The notes under the pieces: model-generated | Database searches by the model: none | What the model saw: only the letters and a program-made list of their open reading frames with translations | Told to the model about the DNA's origin: nothing | Position numbers and translations under genes: made by a program | In this document: in pieces, positions 16,753 through 23,241 of the stretch | How the letters are laid out: each line of letters begins with the position of its first letter | Position numbering within the stretch: position 1 is the first letter of the stretch | NCBI RefSeq assembly: GCF_022179305.1 | Contig: NZ_BPQP01000001.1 | Location: 46,218 to 110,217 of the forward strand | Source of the DNA: Methylobacterium iners | GTDB taxonomy: Bacteria; Pseudomonadota; Alphaproteobacteria; Rhizobiales; Beijerinckiaceae | Length of the DNA: 64,000 bases | Direction of reading: 5' to 3'

Positions 16753-17528
16753 CAGCGCCCCGCCTTGCGCTTGAGCTGATTGACGGCGAACTGGAACTTG
16801 CTGGCCGGAATGTCCGAGATGCTCTCGGCTCCGATGAACCCGAGGAAGCGGTTCACGTCAGACCGTGTTTCTCCGATCAGCCGCCGGATCGTCTCGGCCT
16901 GTTCGTCGGAGACGAACTCGTCCCCGCCCTCGTCAGCCGGAGCGACCCGGTTGCCGTCGTTGTCCTCGTTGGTGAGGGCCACGTTGAAAACGAGGAGCGT
17001 GAGGTACCGTCGGCCGTAGCTCATGGTGGAGCCGAAGGCCTGGATCCCCGTCTTGTTGGCCCGTCCCTGCGCGCCGGCTCCGTCGGCCGGCAAATCGGCT
17101 TGGTGGCTGCGTGAGAAGCCGCCGGCGTGGGCCACCTTGCAGACCAACCGGTAATGGCCCGCGAGAGGGCAATCGACCGTGTCGAAAGACAGGCTGAACC
17201 CGTGCTTGGTGTAGATCGGGGTGATCGCCTGGGCGATGTGCTCGAGCTTCGCGTAACGCGAATTGGTGTGGCTGTTCTCCGCTCGGCGGAGGACCTGGGG
17301 CAGTTCGGCCTGCGCCGCACTCATTGCGGCGTTGAACGCCGTCTCGGCCTCGCGGGCGAGCATCTTCTCCCGCATCTCGAACAGCCGCTCCATGCGGTCG
17401 AGGTCGACGCTCGGGTCGCGGGCCGCCCGCTCGATCAGTGAGAGGATGGTGGCCGGCTCCCCCGTGGGCGCGGGCGGCGTGGGCTCGTCACGCGTGGCGA
17501 CGTCCTGCTTGAGGGCGGGCGTGCTCAT
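16752..17528 (-). CDS. erf: ERF-family single-strand annealing protein
   Basis: The 258-residue product starts at ATG 17528 with GGAGGAAAG directly upstream; the longer frame to 17690 is rejected. The ERF domain spans about residues 50-180: FNAAMSAAQAELPQV, NSRYAKLEHIAQAITPIYTK and MSYGRRYLTLLVFNVA. ERF proteins anneal complementary single strands in phage recombination. The C-terminus (EQAETIRRLIGETRSDVNRF) is a short helical module often found with ERF. It pairs with the YqaJ nuclease downstream. Confidence 0.88.
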   Translation of the reverse strand: MSTPALKQDVATRDEPTPPAPTGEPATILSLIERAARDPSVDLDRMERLFEMREKMLAREAETAFNAAMSAAQAELPQVLRRAENSHTNSRYAKLEHIAQAITPIYTKHGFSLSFDTVDCPLAGHYRLVCKVAHAGGFSRSHQADLPADGAGAQGRANKTGIQAFGSTMSYGRRYLTLLVFNVALTNEDNDGNRVAPADEGGDEFVSDEQAETIRRLIGETRSDVNRFLGFIGAESISDIPASKFQFAVNQLKRKAGR

Positions 17529-17734
17529 CTTTCCTCCTGGAGCTTGGCGAGTTCGGCCCGCACCGCGTCGAAGTCGGTCGGCGCGCGGTTGCGGCGGGCG
17601 TGGTTGGCGCGGAAGACCTCGAAGAGGTGCTCCGCCATGCGGGTGTCCTGGGCGACGGAGTCGACCGACACGAAGCGGTCGTGCAGCCACTGCGCGGCGA
17701 CAGCCGGCGGGATCTGGTCGAGGGCGGCGCTCAC
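17525..17734 (-). CDS. Small early phage protein (69 aa)
   Basis: I use the GTG at 17734, which overlaps the preceding stop. The product is helical and acidic/basic mixed (FRANHARRNRAPTDFDAVRA). It ends overlapping the ERF start. Unknown function. Confidence 0.55.
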   Translation of the reverse strand: MSAALDQIPPAVAAQWLHDRFVSVDSVAQDTRMAEHLFEVFRANHARRNRAPTDFDAVRAELAKLQEER

Positions 17735-17955
17735 CGGCGCACCCACAGGCCGAAGAGGAAGGCGACGGCGCCGGTGATGAAGCCCGGCACCAAGGCGAGG
17801 ATTCGGACGATGTGTCCGCCGATCGCCTGGGCGGTCTCCACGGTGTCGGCCGGCGTCTCCGCGCCGCCGACGAGGCGGGTCGCCACCTCGTGGACGGTCC
17901 AGATCGCGGCGAGCAGCAGCGGCCCAGCGACGAAGATCAGGGAGGGGGCCATCAC
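17731..17955 (-). CDS. Small membrane protein in early operon (74 aa)
   Basis: Two hydrophobic helices are visible, APSLIFVAGPLLLAAIWTV (about residues 3-21) and ILALVPGFITGAVAFLFGLW (about 52-71). A short charged loop separates them. It is embedded in the early operon with start/stop overlaps on both sides. Holin-like or exclusion roles are possible, but nothing decides it. Confidence 0.65.
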   Translation of the reverse strand: MMAPSLIFVAGPLLLAAIWTVHEVATRLVGGAETPADTVETAQAIGGHIVRILALVPGFITGAVAFLFGLWVRR

Positions 17956-18236
17956 GCGGCGCTCTGCAGGCGGGGGGTGGTGACCTCACGCGCGTTGATC
18001 GACAGCGCGGCGATGAGGTCGGCGAGGCTAGCGTGCCATTCGGAGGCGGCCTCGCGGAGCGGCGTGGGCACGTCGGCCCAGCGGAACCAGAGGCTTCCGG
18101 GCGAGCCGTGGGAGAGGGCGACGCACCACTCCCCAGTCTCAGGCTCGCGGTAGACGAGGCCGGCCCGCATCCCGTCGATGACGAGGTCGAGCATGTCGCG
18201 ATTGGGATAGGGTGCGAGGGCGAGGTGCTGGCGCAT
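17952..18236 (-). CDS. Early phage protein of unknown function (94 aa)
   Basis: MRQHLALAPYPNRDMLDLVI begins it; then LVYREPETGEWCVALSHG and a helical C-terminus. No family recognised. Coupled at both ends by overlapping codons. Confidence 0.6.
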   Translation of the reverse strand: MRQHLALAPYPNRDMLDLVIDGMRAGLVYREPETGEWCVALSHGSPGSLWFRWADVPTPLREAASEWHASLADLIAALSINAREVTTPRLQSAA

Positions 18237-18532
18237 CAGAACCAGTCCTCGCGCGGGTCGTAGTCGTGGCTCCGATCGAAGTCGTGCCGCTCCAGGATCT
18301 CGGTCTCGATCGCCTCGCGCTGGTCCGTCGTCAGGAGCGAGAGGACGTTGGCGCCCGTGATGTCGCGCGCCGAGGCGACCGAGATTTCGGCCGGCTCGGC
18401 CGGGTAGCAGTCCTCGGGCAGGCCGAAGGTGTTGCCGGGGCAGCCGTAGCTGTCGATCGTGAACTCGATGTCGAGCGTGCGCTCGCCGTCTGGATCGCGA
18501 GGATCGGCGGCGGTGAAGGAGACGGTCACCAT
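18236..18532 (-). CDS. Early phage protein of unknown function (98 aa)
   Basis: From ATG 18532 the protein is acidic: MVTVSFTAADPRDPDGERTL, then LSLLTTDQREAIETEILERH and a histidine- and aspartate-rich tail (HDFDRSHDYDPREDWF). The acidic tail could mimic DNA or bind metal, which is speculation. The longer frame upstream is out of phase with the next gene. Confidence 0.6.
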   Translation of the reverse strand: MVTVSFTAADPRDPDGERTLDIEFTIDSYGCPGNTFGLPEDCYPAEPAEISVASARDITGANVLSLLTTDQREAIETEILERHDFDRSHDYDPREDWF

Positions 18533-18783
18533 TTCTCGGCTCCCCGCATGTCGACGACGTGGGTCAGCGCGATGCAGCCGTGGCCGCCACTGACCTGAAC
18601 AACCGCGGTGTGGCCGCTCAACACGTGGGCGCCAGGCTCGACGATCCTGACGACGTGAAGCGTGCCCATGCCGATCGCGCCGGGCCAGACGCCGATGGTG
18701 TCGCCGACGCTGTGCTTCGCGTTGAAGCGATCGCAAGCGATCTGCATCTTCTTCGGGGAAAGGCGACGGGGGCCGGCCATCAC
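18526..18783 (-). CDS. Small early phage protein, beta-rich (85 aa)
   Basis: After a basic N-terminus (MAGPRRLSPKKMQIACDRFN) a run of strands follows (GDTIGVWPGAIGMGTLHVVR; GHTAVVQVSGG). It may be a small barrel. Function unknown. Overlaps both neighbours slightly. Confidence 0.6.
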   Translation of the reverse strand: MMAGPRRLSPKKMQIACDRFNAKHSVGDTIGVWPGAIGMGTLHVVRIVEPGAHVLSGHTAVVQVSGGHGCIALTHVVDMRGAEKW

Positions 18784-19007
18784 GCCACCCGTCCGTAGCG
18801 GCCCTCGAAGGGCACCGGCTCCGTGATGCCGAAGGCCTCGCGGACGGCCAGGCGCTCCGCGGCGTAGCGCTCGGCATTAGCCTGAACCGCCGCGATCGCC
18901 CGCATGATCGCGGGGCTTTGGGTGGGGAGGATTCGTGCGGTGGTCGGCGGGCCTTCCGGAAGCGGGAGCTTCCAGGCGCCGCGGCGGCTGTGGCGGGAGA
19001 AGGGCAC
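18780..19007 (-). CDS. First gene of the leftward early operon (75 aa)
   Basis: It starts at ATG 19007, 37 bases downstream of the leftward operator-promoter. The product is basic at the N-terminus with a helical middle (AIAAVQANAERYAAERLAVR). Unknown function. As the promoter-proximal gene it would be expressed first after derepression. Confidence 0.6.
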   Translation of the reverse strand: MPFSRHSRRGAWKLPLPEGPPTTARILPTQSPAIMRAIAAVQANAERYAAERLAVREAFGITEPVPFEGRYGRVA

Positions 19008-19043
19008 GGGCGGGGCTCCATCGCGGGGAGGCGATGGAGCTAC

Positions 19044-19071
19044 GTTACGTTCGACGTAACCTGAACGTCAA
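19044..19071 (-). promoter_or_regulatory. Leftward early promoter with repressor operator
   Basis: Reading leftward, TTGACG (19071-19066) is followed after 4 bases by the palindrome GTTACGT-TCG-ACGTAAC (19044-19060). The palindrome fills the spacer and reaches the -10 position. The rightward promoter at 19856 has the same -35 and the same offset. Binding of the repressor here would silence the operon from 19007 to int. Confidence 0.78.
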
Positions 19072-19137
19072 GCGCAATGTTGCGTCAGACGAAACTTTCC
19101 GGAGGCTGTCGTTTGCACCCGGTTCTAGGGTGTAGGC

Positions 19138-19168
19138 AGAAACGCAAAAGCCCCGCGTAGGCGGGGCT
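19138..19168 (-). terminator. Rho-independent terminator of the repressor transcript
   Basis: On the minus strand, GCCCCGC-CTAC-GCGGGGC (19167-19150) is followed by TTTTGCGTTT. It separates the repressor unit from the early operon transcribed in the same direction. Confidence 0.8.
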
Positions 19169-19230
19169 CCGGGGCTGCAAAGTTGCTGACGCCACAGCCG
19201 CTTTACGCGACTGTCCCTGATGAAGGCGCG

Positions 19231-19431
19231 CTACCGATCCATTCTGATGTAGCAAGGATCGTTGAAGGCTCCGCAGCCCTTGCTCGACATCTCGATGTAA
19301 CAAGGATTGCGGCTGCTTGAACCGCATCCGTTCAACTGCGCCTGGGCAGGTAGGATCGCGGGCTTCAATGCAAGGGCTGATAGTGACAAGGCGATTATGG
19401 TCAAGACAATCTTCGTGTAACCGTCGATCAT
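19231..19431 (-). CDS. Small exported protein co-transcribed with the repressor (66 aa)
   Basis: From ATG 19431 there is an N-terminal hydrophobic segment (IVLTIIALSLSALAL) and an AQA-type end suitable for signal peptidase. The mature part has two copies of a motif, CG-x(5-6)-PCYI-x-M, with four cysteines (RNPCYIEM; NDPCYIRM). It lies between the repressor and its terminator, so it should be made in the lysogen. A lysogenic or exclusion role is inferred from that position only. Confidence 0.6.
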   Translation of the reverse strand: MIDGYTKIVLTIIALSLSALALKPAILPAQAQLNGCGSSSRNPCYIEMSSKGCGAFNDPCYIRMDR

Positions 19432-19459
19432 TGGTTTAGCCTCGCGCCTTTGGTTGTTT

Positions 19460-19798
19460 TTAGCCGTCCGTTCCTGTCTTATCACCCACTATAACCCGCA
19501 TGATGGTCACTATCTGCTCACGTTCAGCTTCTTTGGCGCGCTCCCATAATGACCAGGGTGCGCTCGTATCTTGCGGATTGCGCATGATTAAGTCAGCGGG
19601 CTCACACATCAGCGCGTAAGCACAAGCTTCTAGGAAATCCTGCGTGTAGCTAGAAATGTAGTTTTCAACTCGAGATATACTCGCCTTGGTCGTCGCCATA
19701 CGCTCAGCAAGCTGCTCTTGTGTAAGGCCACGATAGGCCCGCCACTCCGCGATGAAGTGTCGTCCCCGCGCGCGGTCACCTTTAACTCTCCTCGGCAT
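19460..19798 (-). CDS. Prophage repressor, HTH_3/XRE type
   Basis: A 112-residue protein with an XRE helix-turn-helix at about residues 15-70: WRAYRGLTQEQLAERMATTK then ASISRVENY. The C-terminal part is helical and has no LexA-like protease domain, so induction would not use the Ser-Lys self-cleavage route. It is divergent from the Cro-like gene, with operators between. The AT content is a little higher than in neighbours. It is the most likely lysogeny repressor. Confidence 0.85.
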   Translation of the reverse strand: MPRRVKGDRARGRHFIAEWRAYRGLTQEQLAERMATTKASISRVENYISSYTQDFLEACAYALMCEPADLIMRNPQDTSAPWSLWERAKEAEREQIVTIMRVIVGDKTGTDG

Positions 19799-19807
19799 TT
19801 CGGGAAG

Positions 19808-19822
19808 TTACACGAGGTGTAA
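19808..19822. promoter_or_regulatory. Operator upstream of the repressor gene
   Basis: TTACAC-GAG-GTGTAA is a perfect 15-bp palindrome 10 bases from the repressor ATG. It keeps the TTAC-GTAA outer bases of the other two operators but differs at the inner positions. It is suited to autoregulation with different affinity. Confidence 0.7.
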
Positions 19823-19855
19823 ACAAGCGTCGTCCACATCCCACGCAACAACCGC

Positions 19856-19884
19856 TTGACGACTCGGTTACGTGCAACGTAACC
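19856..19884 (+). promoter_or_regulatory. Rightward early promoter with repressor operator
   Basis: TTGACG (19856-19861), 4 bases, then GGTTACGT-GCA-ACGTAACC (19866-19884), a perfect 19-bp palindrome. It covers the spacer and the -10 position and touches the ATG at 19885. The mRNA may start at or just before the second ATG (19894), giving a leaderless or near-leaderless message. Confidence 0.78.
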
Positions 19885-20127
19885 ATGTCGGCCATGACGA
19901 CGCATCCTCTCCGAGAATACCGGGAAGCCGAGAGCCTGAGTCTCGACGCCATCGCCGCTTTGGTAGGGCGGTCGAAGGCGTCGATCTCGCGCATCGAGAC
20001 CGGCGACCAGCAGCCTTCGCCTGAACTAGCGCGGGCTATCAGAGACGTGACCGGCATCCCGCTTTGGAAGCTCAGGCCTGATCTTTGGGATGCCCCAGAG
20101 ACTCCGCAGCCCGAGCGGGCTGCGTGA
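19885..20127 (+). CDS. Cro-like XRE-family regulator
   Basis: An 80-residue protein (77 if the ATG at 19894 is used). The HTH is YREAESLSLDAIAALVGRSK then ASISRIETGDQQPSPELARA. It is first in the rightward operon and divergent from the repressor. By position and size it should compete at the shared operators and favour lytic growth. Confidence 0.83.
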   Translation: MSAMTTHPLREYREAESLSLDAIAALVGRSKASISRIETGDQQPSPELARAIRDVTGIPLWKLRPDLWDAPETPQPERAA

Positions 20128-20600
20128 TGCGCTGGCCCCTCTCGATCATCTCGGCCTGGCTGAACGACCGCATCGATGCGCGGATCAGGACCCTGCAGGC
20201 TGGCGACCGCGCCGATCATACGAGGGCCGTGAAGCTTCGCGGAGACATCGCGGCGAGCGCTGCACCAGCTGCGGGCGACCTGGAGACGTCCGAAACCAGG
20301 TCGATCCTGCCCGGTGTGGCGGTGGCCAGTCGGGGCGAGCCGTCTCCCCTTGGCCGACGACTGCACCAAGGCAGGACGACAGGAGGTAAGGACCCCGCCG
20401 TCCTGCGGTGGTCGGTGTGGTCTACTCCCGTTGGAATGAGGCTCGAACTGACGGTCGAGCAATCCCTTCCAGAAGGCTGCGAAGGACGCGCTCCACGAGG
20501 AGGTGCGGGCTCGCTGACGGATCTGCTTGCGGGCCTAAAATGCCTGGGCAGTGAATTATTAGACGAGTTTGCGCGTCCGGCTCGTCGAGGGTCACCGTGA
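20127..20600 (+). CDS. Possible early protein following the Cro-like gene
   Basis: The ATG shares a base with the preceding stop (TGATG). The first 40 residues, MRWPLSIISAWLNDRIDARI onward, look like a real amphipathic helix. The remainder is Arg/Gly-rich and lies antisense to the better-looking gene at 20422-20664. The reading may be genuine only in its first part. I recognise no family. Confidence 0.35.
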   Translation: MRWPLSIISAWLNDRIDARIRTLQAGDRADHTRAVKLRGDIAASAAPAAGDLETSETRSILPGVAVASRGEPSPLGRRLHQGRTTGGKDPAVLRWSVWSTPVGMRLELTVEQSLPEGCEGRAPRGGAGSLTDLLAGLKCLGSELLDEFARPARRGSP

Positions 20601-20664
20601 TGGTGCTGTCCTCGCCCTCGTCTCCGCTGAACGACACGATCGGATCGTTCGGTTCTTCCGTCAT
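20422..20664 (-). CDS. Small acidic protein (80 aa), leftward
   Basis: From ATG 20664, with GGAG upstream: MTEEPNDPIVSFSGDEGEDS then TITVTLDEPDAQTRLIIHCP. The residue choice is protein-like (alternating strands, acidic start). It is antisense to the end of the preceding rightward frame. Unknown function. Confidence 0.5.
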   Translation of the reverse strand: MTEEPNDPIVSFSGDEGEDSTITVTLDEPDAQTRLIIHCPGILGPQADPSASPHLLVERVLRSLLEGIARPSVRASFQRE

Positions 20665-20707
20665 TCAAAGCTCCATCGGGTTGGTTCGCACCTCCGATGG
20701 TAAGCGG

Positions 20708-20743
20708 CGCGGGCCGCGTGTCGACTTGTCCACGCGGCCCGCG
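20708..20743. terminator. Strong hairpin (13-bp stem), possible attenuator
   Basis: CGCGGGCCGCGTG and CACGCGGCCCGCG form a perfect 13-bp stem with a 10-base loop. There is no clear T run. It lies between the 20422-20664 gene and the next rightward gene, so it may pause or attenuate transcription. Confidence 0.45.
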
Positions 20744-20834
20744 TTCGCTTCGTACCTCCGCGCTCGGCCTGCGCTCCCCAGCCCGTCCGATCGCGCGTCT
20801 GCGTCTCTCGTTCATCGCGATGCGAGGCGCTGAG

Positions 20835-21260
20835 ATGTCGTTCGCCCCGACCATGCGCGGCATGCTCTCCCCTGCCTCACCCTCGATGCCGGCAGCATCG
20901 AGGAGAGCCATGGGAAAGTCGCACCTTGTCGTCGCCCAACTGGGTGATGCCGAACGTACAACTGTCCAGGAGCGCACCACTGCGTTCCTGCGCCAGGTCT
21001 ACCCGACCAAGACGGCCGAGAACGTCGCGGCCGATACGGGTATCTCCGCCAACACCATCGCGAAGTGGCTCGACCGAGGCTCGGCGCCGACCTCCTGGGC
21101 TTTCCTGCGCCTGCTCACCGCTTACGGACCCGAGCTCGCCTGTGCGGTGATGACGGACCCGCCGGCTTGGCTCGATCGTGCCGCGCGCGAGGAACAGGCT
21201 CGTCGCCTTCGATGTGAGATCGCCGACCTACAGGCGCGTCTCGATGGAGCGGGGCCATGA
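20835..21260 (+). CDS. HTH regulator or adaptor protein (141 aa)
   Basis: A helix-turn-helix is visible around residues 55-85: TAENVAADTGISANTIAKWL. Then FLRLLTAYGPELACAVM and a coiled-coil-like end, REEQARRLRCEIADLQARL. I chose ATG 20835, with GAGG upstream; earlier in-frame starts lie in a non-coding-looking stretch. Probably a DNA-binding early regulator. Confidence 0.65.
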   Translation: MSFAPTMRGMLSPASPSMPAASRRAMGKSHLVVAQLGDAERTTVQERTTAFLRQVYPTKTAENVAADTGISANTIAKWLDRGSAPTSWAFLRLLTAYGPELACAVMTDPPAWLDRAAREEQARRLRCEIADLQARLDGAGP

Positions 21261-21499
21261 AGGCCGGCGGCATCGGTCGGTTCCTGCGCGCGGCCTCGGG
21301 CGCGCTGCTGCGCCTGTTCGCACGGGCCCTCCTCATCCCCGTTCGCGGAATCGAGCGGCTGGCTGATCGGATCGATCCGCGGCTGTCGTGGCCGGTCGGC
21401 CCCAACGGCCGTTCGCCGCCTGCATCTCCACCCCGAGAGTGGGACCCCCGCCTCTGGGATCGCACCGGCGGCCGGACGGCGAACGAAGCCCGTGACTGA
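21257..21499 (+). CDS. Small protein with amphipathic N-terminus (80 aa)
   Basis: Starts as ATGA over the previous stop. The first 35 residues (IGRFLRAASGALLRLFARAL then LIPVRGIERLADRI) form a basic amphipathic or membrane-bound helix. A proline-rich tail follows. Not recognised; the coupling supports expression. Confidence 0.5.
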   Translation: MKAGGIGRFLRAASGALLRLFARALLIPVRGIERLADRIDPRLSWPVGPNGRSPPASPPREWDPRLWDRTGGRTANEARD

Positions 21500-21581
21500 G
21501 CGGGTCCTATTCCGCCGCGGCGCAAGAGAGGCCGCCGCCCACCTGGATTGCCCGGCGCTGGGCCGGGTCTGAGGAGCGCCC

Positions 21582-21995
21582 ATGCCGCCGTTCAAACCGA
21601 CCCACGTCTCCCACAAGCTGGTGGAGGCCTATCCCCTCGTCGAGCTGCAGAAACGGGACGACGGGCGCCACATCGCGATCGTCGACGTCGGTGGATACCG
21701 GTCGCCGATCGAGGTGCCGGCCAACATCACAGCGCGCGGCGAGCCCGAGCCCGGTTCGATGCTGGTCCGGTACGAGCCCGACGAGGCGCACCCGGAGGGT
21801 TACATCGCGTTCTCGCCGCGTGGGCCCTTCGAGGGTGGCTATCGGCCAACCGGCGCGGATCTGGTCGACTCCCTCTTCGGCATCCTCCGCGAGACCCTCA
21901 CCAAGCTCGGCCCCTCGCGGGAGGCCTCCGTCACGATGACGAACCTGGACACGGCCCGGCTCTGGGCCGGGAAGATCCCGCGCCTCGGCCGCTAG
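21582..21995 (+). CDS. Phage protein of unknown function (137 aa)
   Basis: MPPFKPTHVSHKLVEAYPLV begins it, with GGAG upstream of the ATG. A beta-rich segment (HIAIVDVGGYRSPIEVPANI; GSMLVRYEPDEAHPEGYIAF) follows. A similar fold or role cannot be named. It stands just before the Gp49-like gene in the rightward operon. Confidence 0.65.
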   Translation: MPPFKPTHVSHKLVEAYPLVELQKRDDGRHIAIVDVGGYRSPIEVPANITARGEPEPGSMLVRYEPDEAHPEGYIAFSPRGPFEGGYRPTGADLVDSLFGILRETLTKLGPSREASVTMTNLDTARLWAGKIPRLGR

Positions 21996-22052
21996 ACCCA
22001 CGTCCATCGGGCGGCGCGGTCGCGTCGCCCTTCATCCGGAGGAGACCCGACC

Positions 22053-22406
22053 ATGTCGACGAACGAGCAGGCCATCGAGCGCGAGATCCAGGCCAGAGGG
22101 CTCACCGCACCGAGGCTCACCCCGGGCGATATCGACGCGACGATCGTCGGCGAGGCCTACCACCGCTTTCCGGGCACAACGCTGATCGTGTGCGCCTTGA
22201 CCCTGCGCAACGGGTTCACGGTCACCGGCGAGAGCGCCGCCGCCAGCCCTGAGAACTTCGATCCTCAGATCGGCGAGCGGATCGCCCGGGAGAACGCCCG
22301 CAACAAGATCTGGGCGCTGGAAGGCTACCTGCTCCGCCAGCGCCTCGCCGCCGCGGCCGATGCCGCCCGCGGCCAGGACGACGCCGTCCAGGCCTCCGCG
22401 CGCTGA
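22053..22406 (+). CDS. Phage N4 Gp49 / Sf6 gene 66-like protein
   Basis: The 117-residue product contains LTPGDIDATIVGEAYHRFPG, TLIVCALTLRNGFTVTGES, NFDPQIGERIARENARNKIW and EGYLLRQRL. This order is typical of the small Gp49-like family found in many phages. Its function is not established. A good GGAGGA site precedes the ATG. Confidence 0.85.
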   Translation: MSTNEQAIEREIQARGLTAPRLTPGDIDATIVGEAYHRFPGTTLIVCALTLRNGFTVTGESAAASPENFDPQIGERIARENARNKIWALEGYLLRQRLAAAADAARGQDDAVQASAR

Positions 22407-22453
22407 CCCTCCCGCCGCTTCCGCGCGTCCCGCGCTTCACCCCGGAGAGCACC

Positions 22454-22891
22454 GTGTCCGATCTCGTGAAAATGCTCGTGCAGGCGACCGACCTCGCCGA
22501 GCACCAGGCCAAGCACTTTCTGCAGCTCCTCGCCGAGCACATGCGCGAGCAGCTCAGCGACATTGCCGGCGGCAAGGGCCAGGTGAAGGACCTCGAGGAG
22601 GTTCGCGAGAACTTCTCCGAGCTCCTGACAGAGCAGGCGGCCGAGCTGCACAGGGCCTTCGGCGAGCAGCTCGACACCATCCGCAACGACATGGGCGAGC
22701 TGCGCAAGGCGGCCGACGCCGCGCTCCAGGCGAGCACCGCCGGCGCAACGGTCGATCTGGCCCCGCTCACGGAGCAGGTCGAAGCCATCGAGGCCGCCGT
22801 CCGCGAGCTCCCCGACCTGGAGAAGCGTCTCGGCGCCGCCGAGACCAAGCTCAAGGCCCTCGCGAAGAAGCCCGCGACTGCAGCCGCATAG
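22454..22891 (+). CDS. Coiled-coil phage protein (145 aa)
   Basis: Almost entirely helical, with heptad-like stretches: EVRENFSELLTEQAAELHRA and LEKRLGAAETKLKALAKK. The C-terminus is Lys/Ala-rich. It could be a scaffold-like or nucleoid-associated accessory protein. No family is recognised. Confidence 0.6.
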   Translation: MSDLVKMLVQATDLAEHQAKHFLQLLAEHMREQLSDIAGGKGQVKDLEEVRENFSELLTEQAAELHRAFGEQLDTIRNDMGELRKAADAALQASTAGATVDLAPLTEQVEAIEAAVRELPDLEKRLGAAETKLKALAKKPATAAA

Positions 22892-22904
22892 CCCCAACGA
22901 AAAG

Positions 22905-22935
22905 GCCCGGCCCACGTCGTCAGCGCGGGCCGGGC
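22905..22935. terminator. Hairpin after the coiled-coil gene
   Basis: GCCCGGCCC (22905-22913) pairs with GGGCCGGGC (22927-22935) around a 13-base loop. It lies 14 bases after the stop. There is no T run, so termination would be weak. Confidence 0.5.
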
Positions 22936-22966
22936 GGTGTCGATCTCGTCTCTTGCGTAGGCCCCA

Positions 22967-23239
22967 ATGAACAGCACAGATCGCCCATCCGGGCAAGTAG
23001 ACCCGTCGTCAGTTGCTGCCGATCAACTGAAATCTTTCATCGAGCGAATAGAACGGCTCGAGGAGGAGAAGGCCGGATTAACTTCGGATATTAAAGACGT
23101 CTACGCGGAAGCAAAGGGAGTTGGCTTCGACCTCAAGGCTCTTCGCAAAATCGTGAGCCTCCGGAAGAAGGACCACGCCGAGCGGCAAGAGGAAGAAGCC
23201 ATCCTGGAGCTCTACCTCCAGGCGCTCGGGATGGCCTAG
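22967..23239 (+). CDS. GapR-like DNA-binding protein (DUF2312)
   Basis: The 90-residue product contains [40 protein letters not shown] and [10 protein letters not shown]. This is the hallmark pattern of the alphaproteobacterial GapR/DUF2312 family. Cellular GapR forms clamps around overtwisted DNA and helps replication elongation. A phage copy just upstream of the methyltransferase and replication genes may serve phage replication or divert the host process. Confidence 0.9.
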   Translation: MNSTDRPSGQVDPSSVAADQLKSFIERIERLEEEKAGLTSDIKDVYAEAKGVGFDLKALRKIVSLRKKDHAERQEEEAILELYLQALGMA

Positions 23240-23241
23240 CA

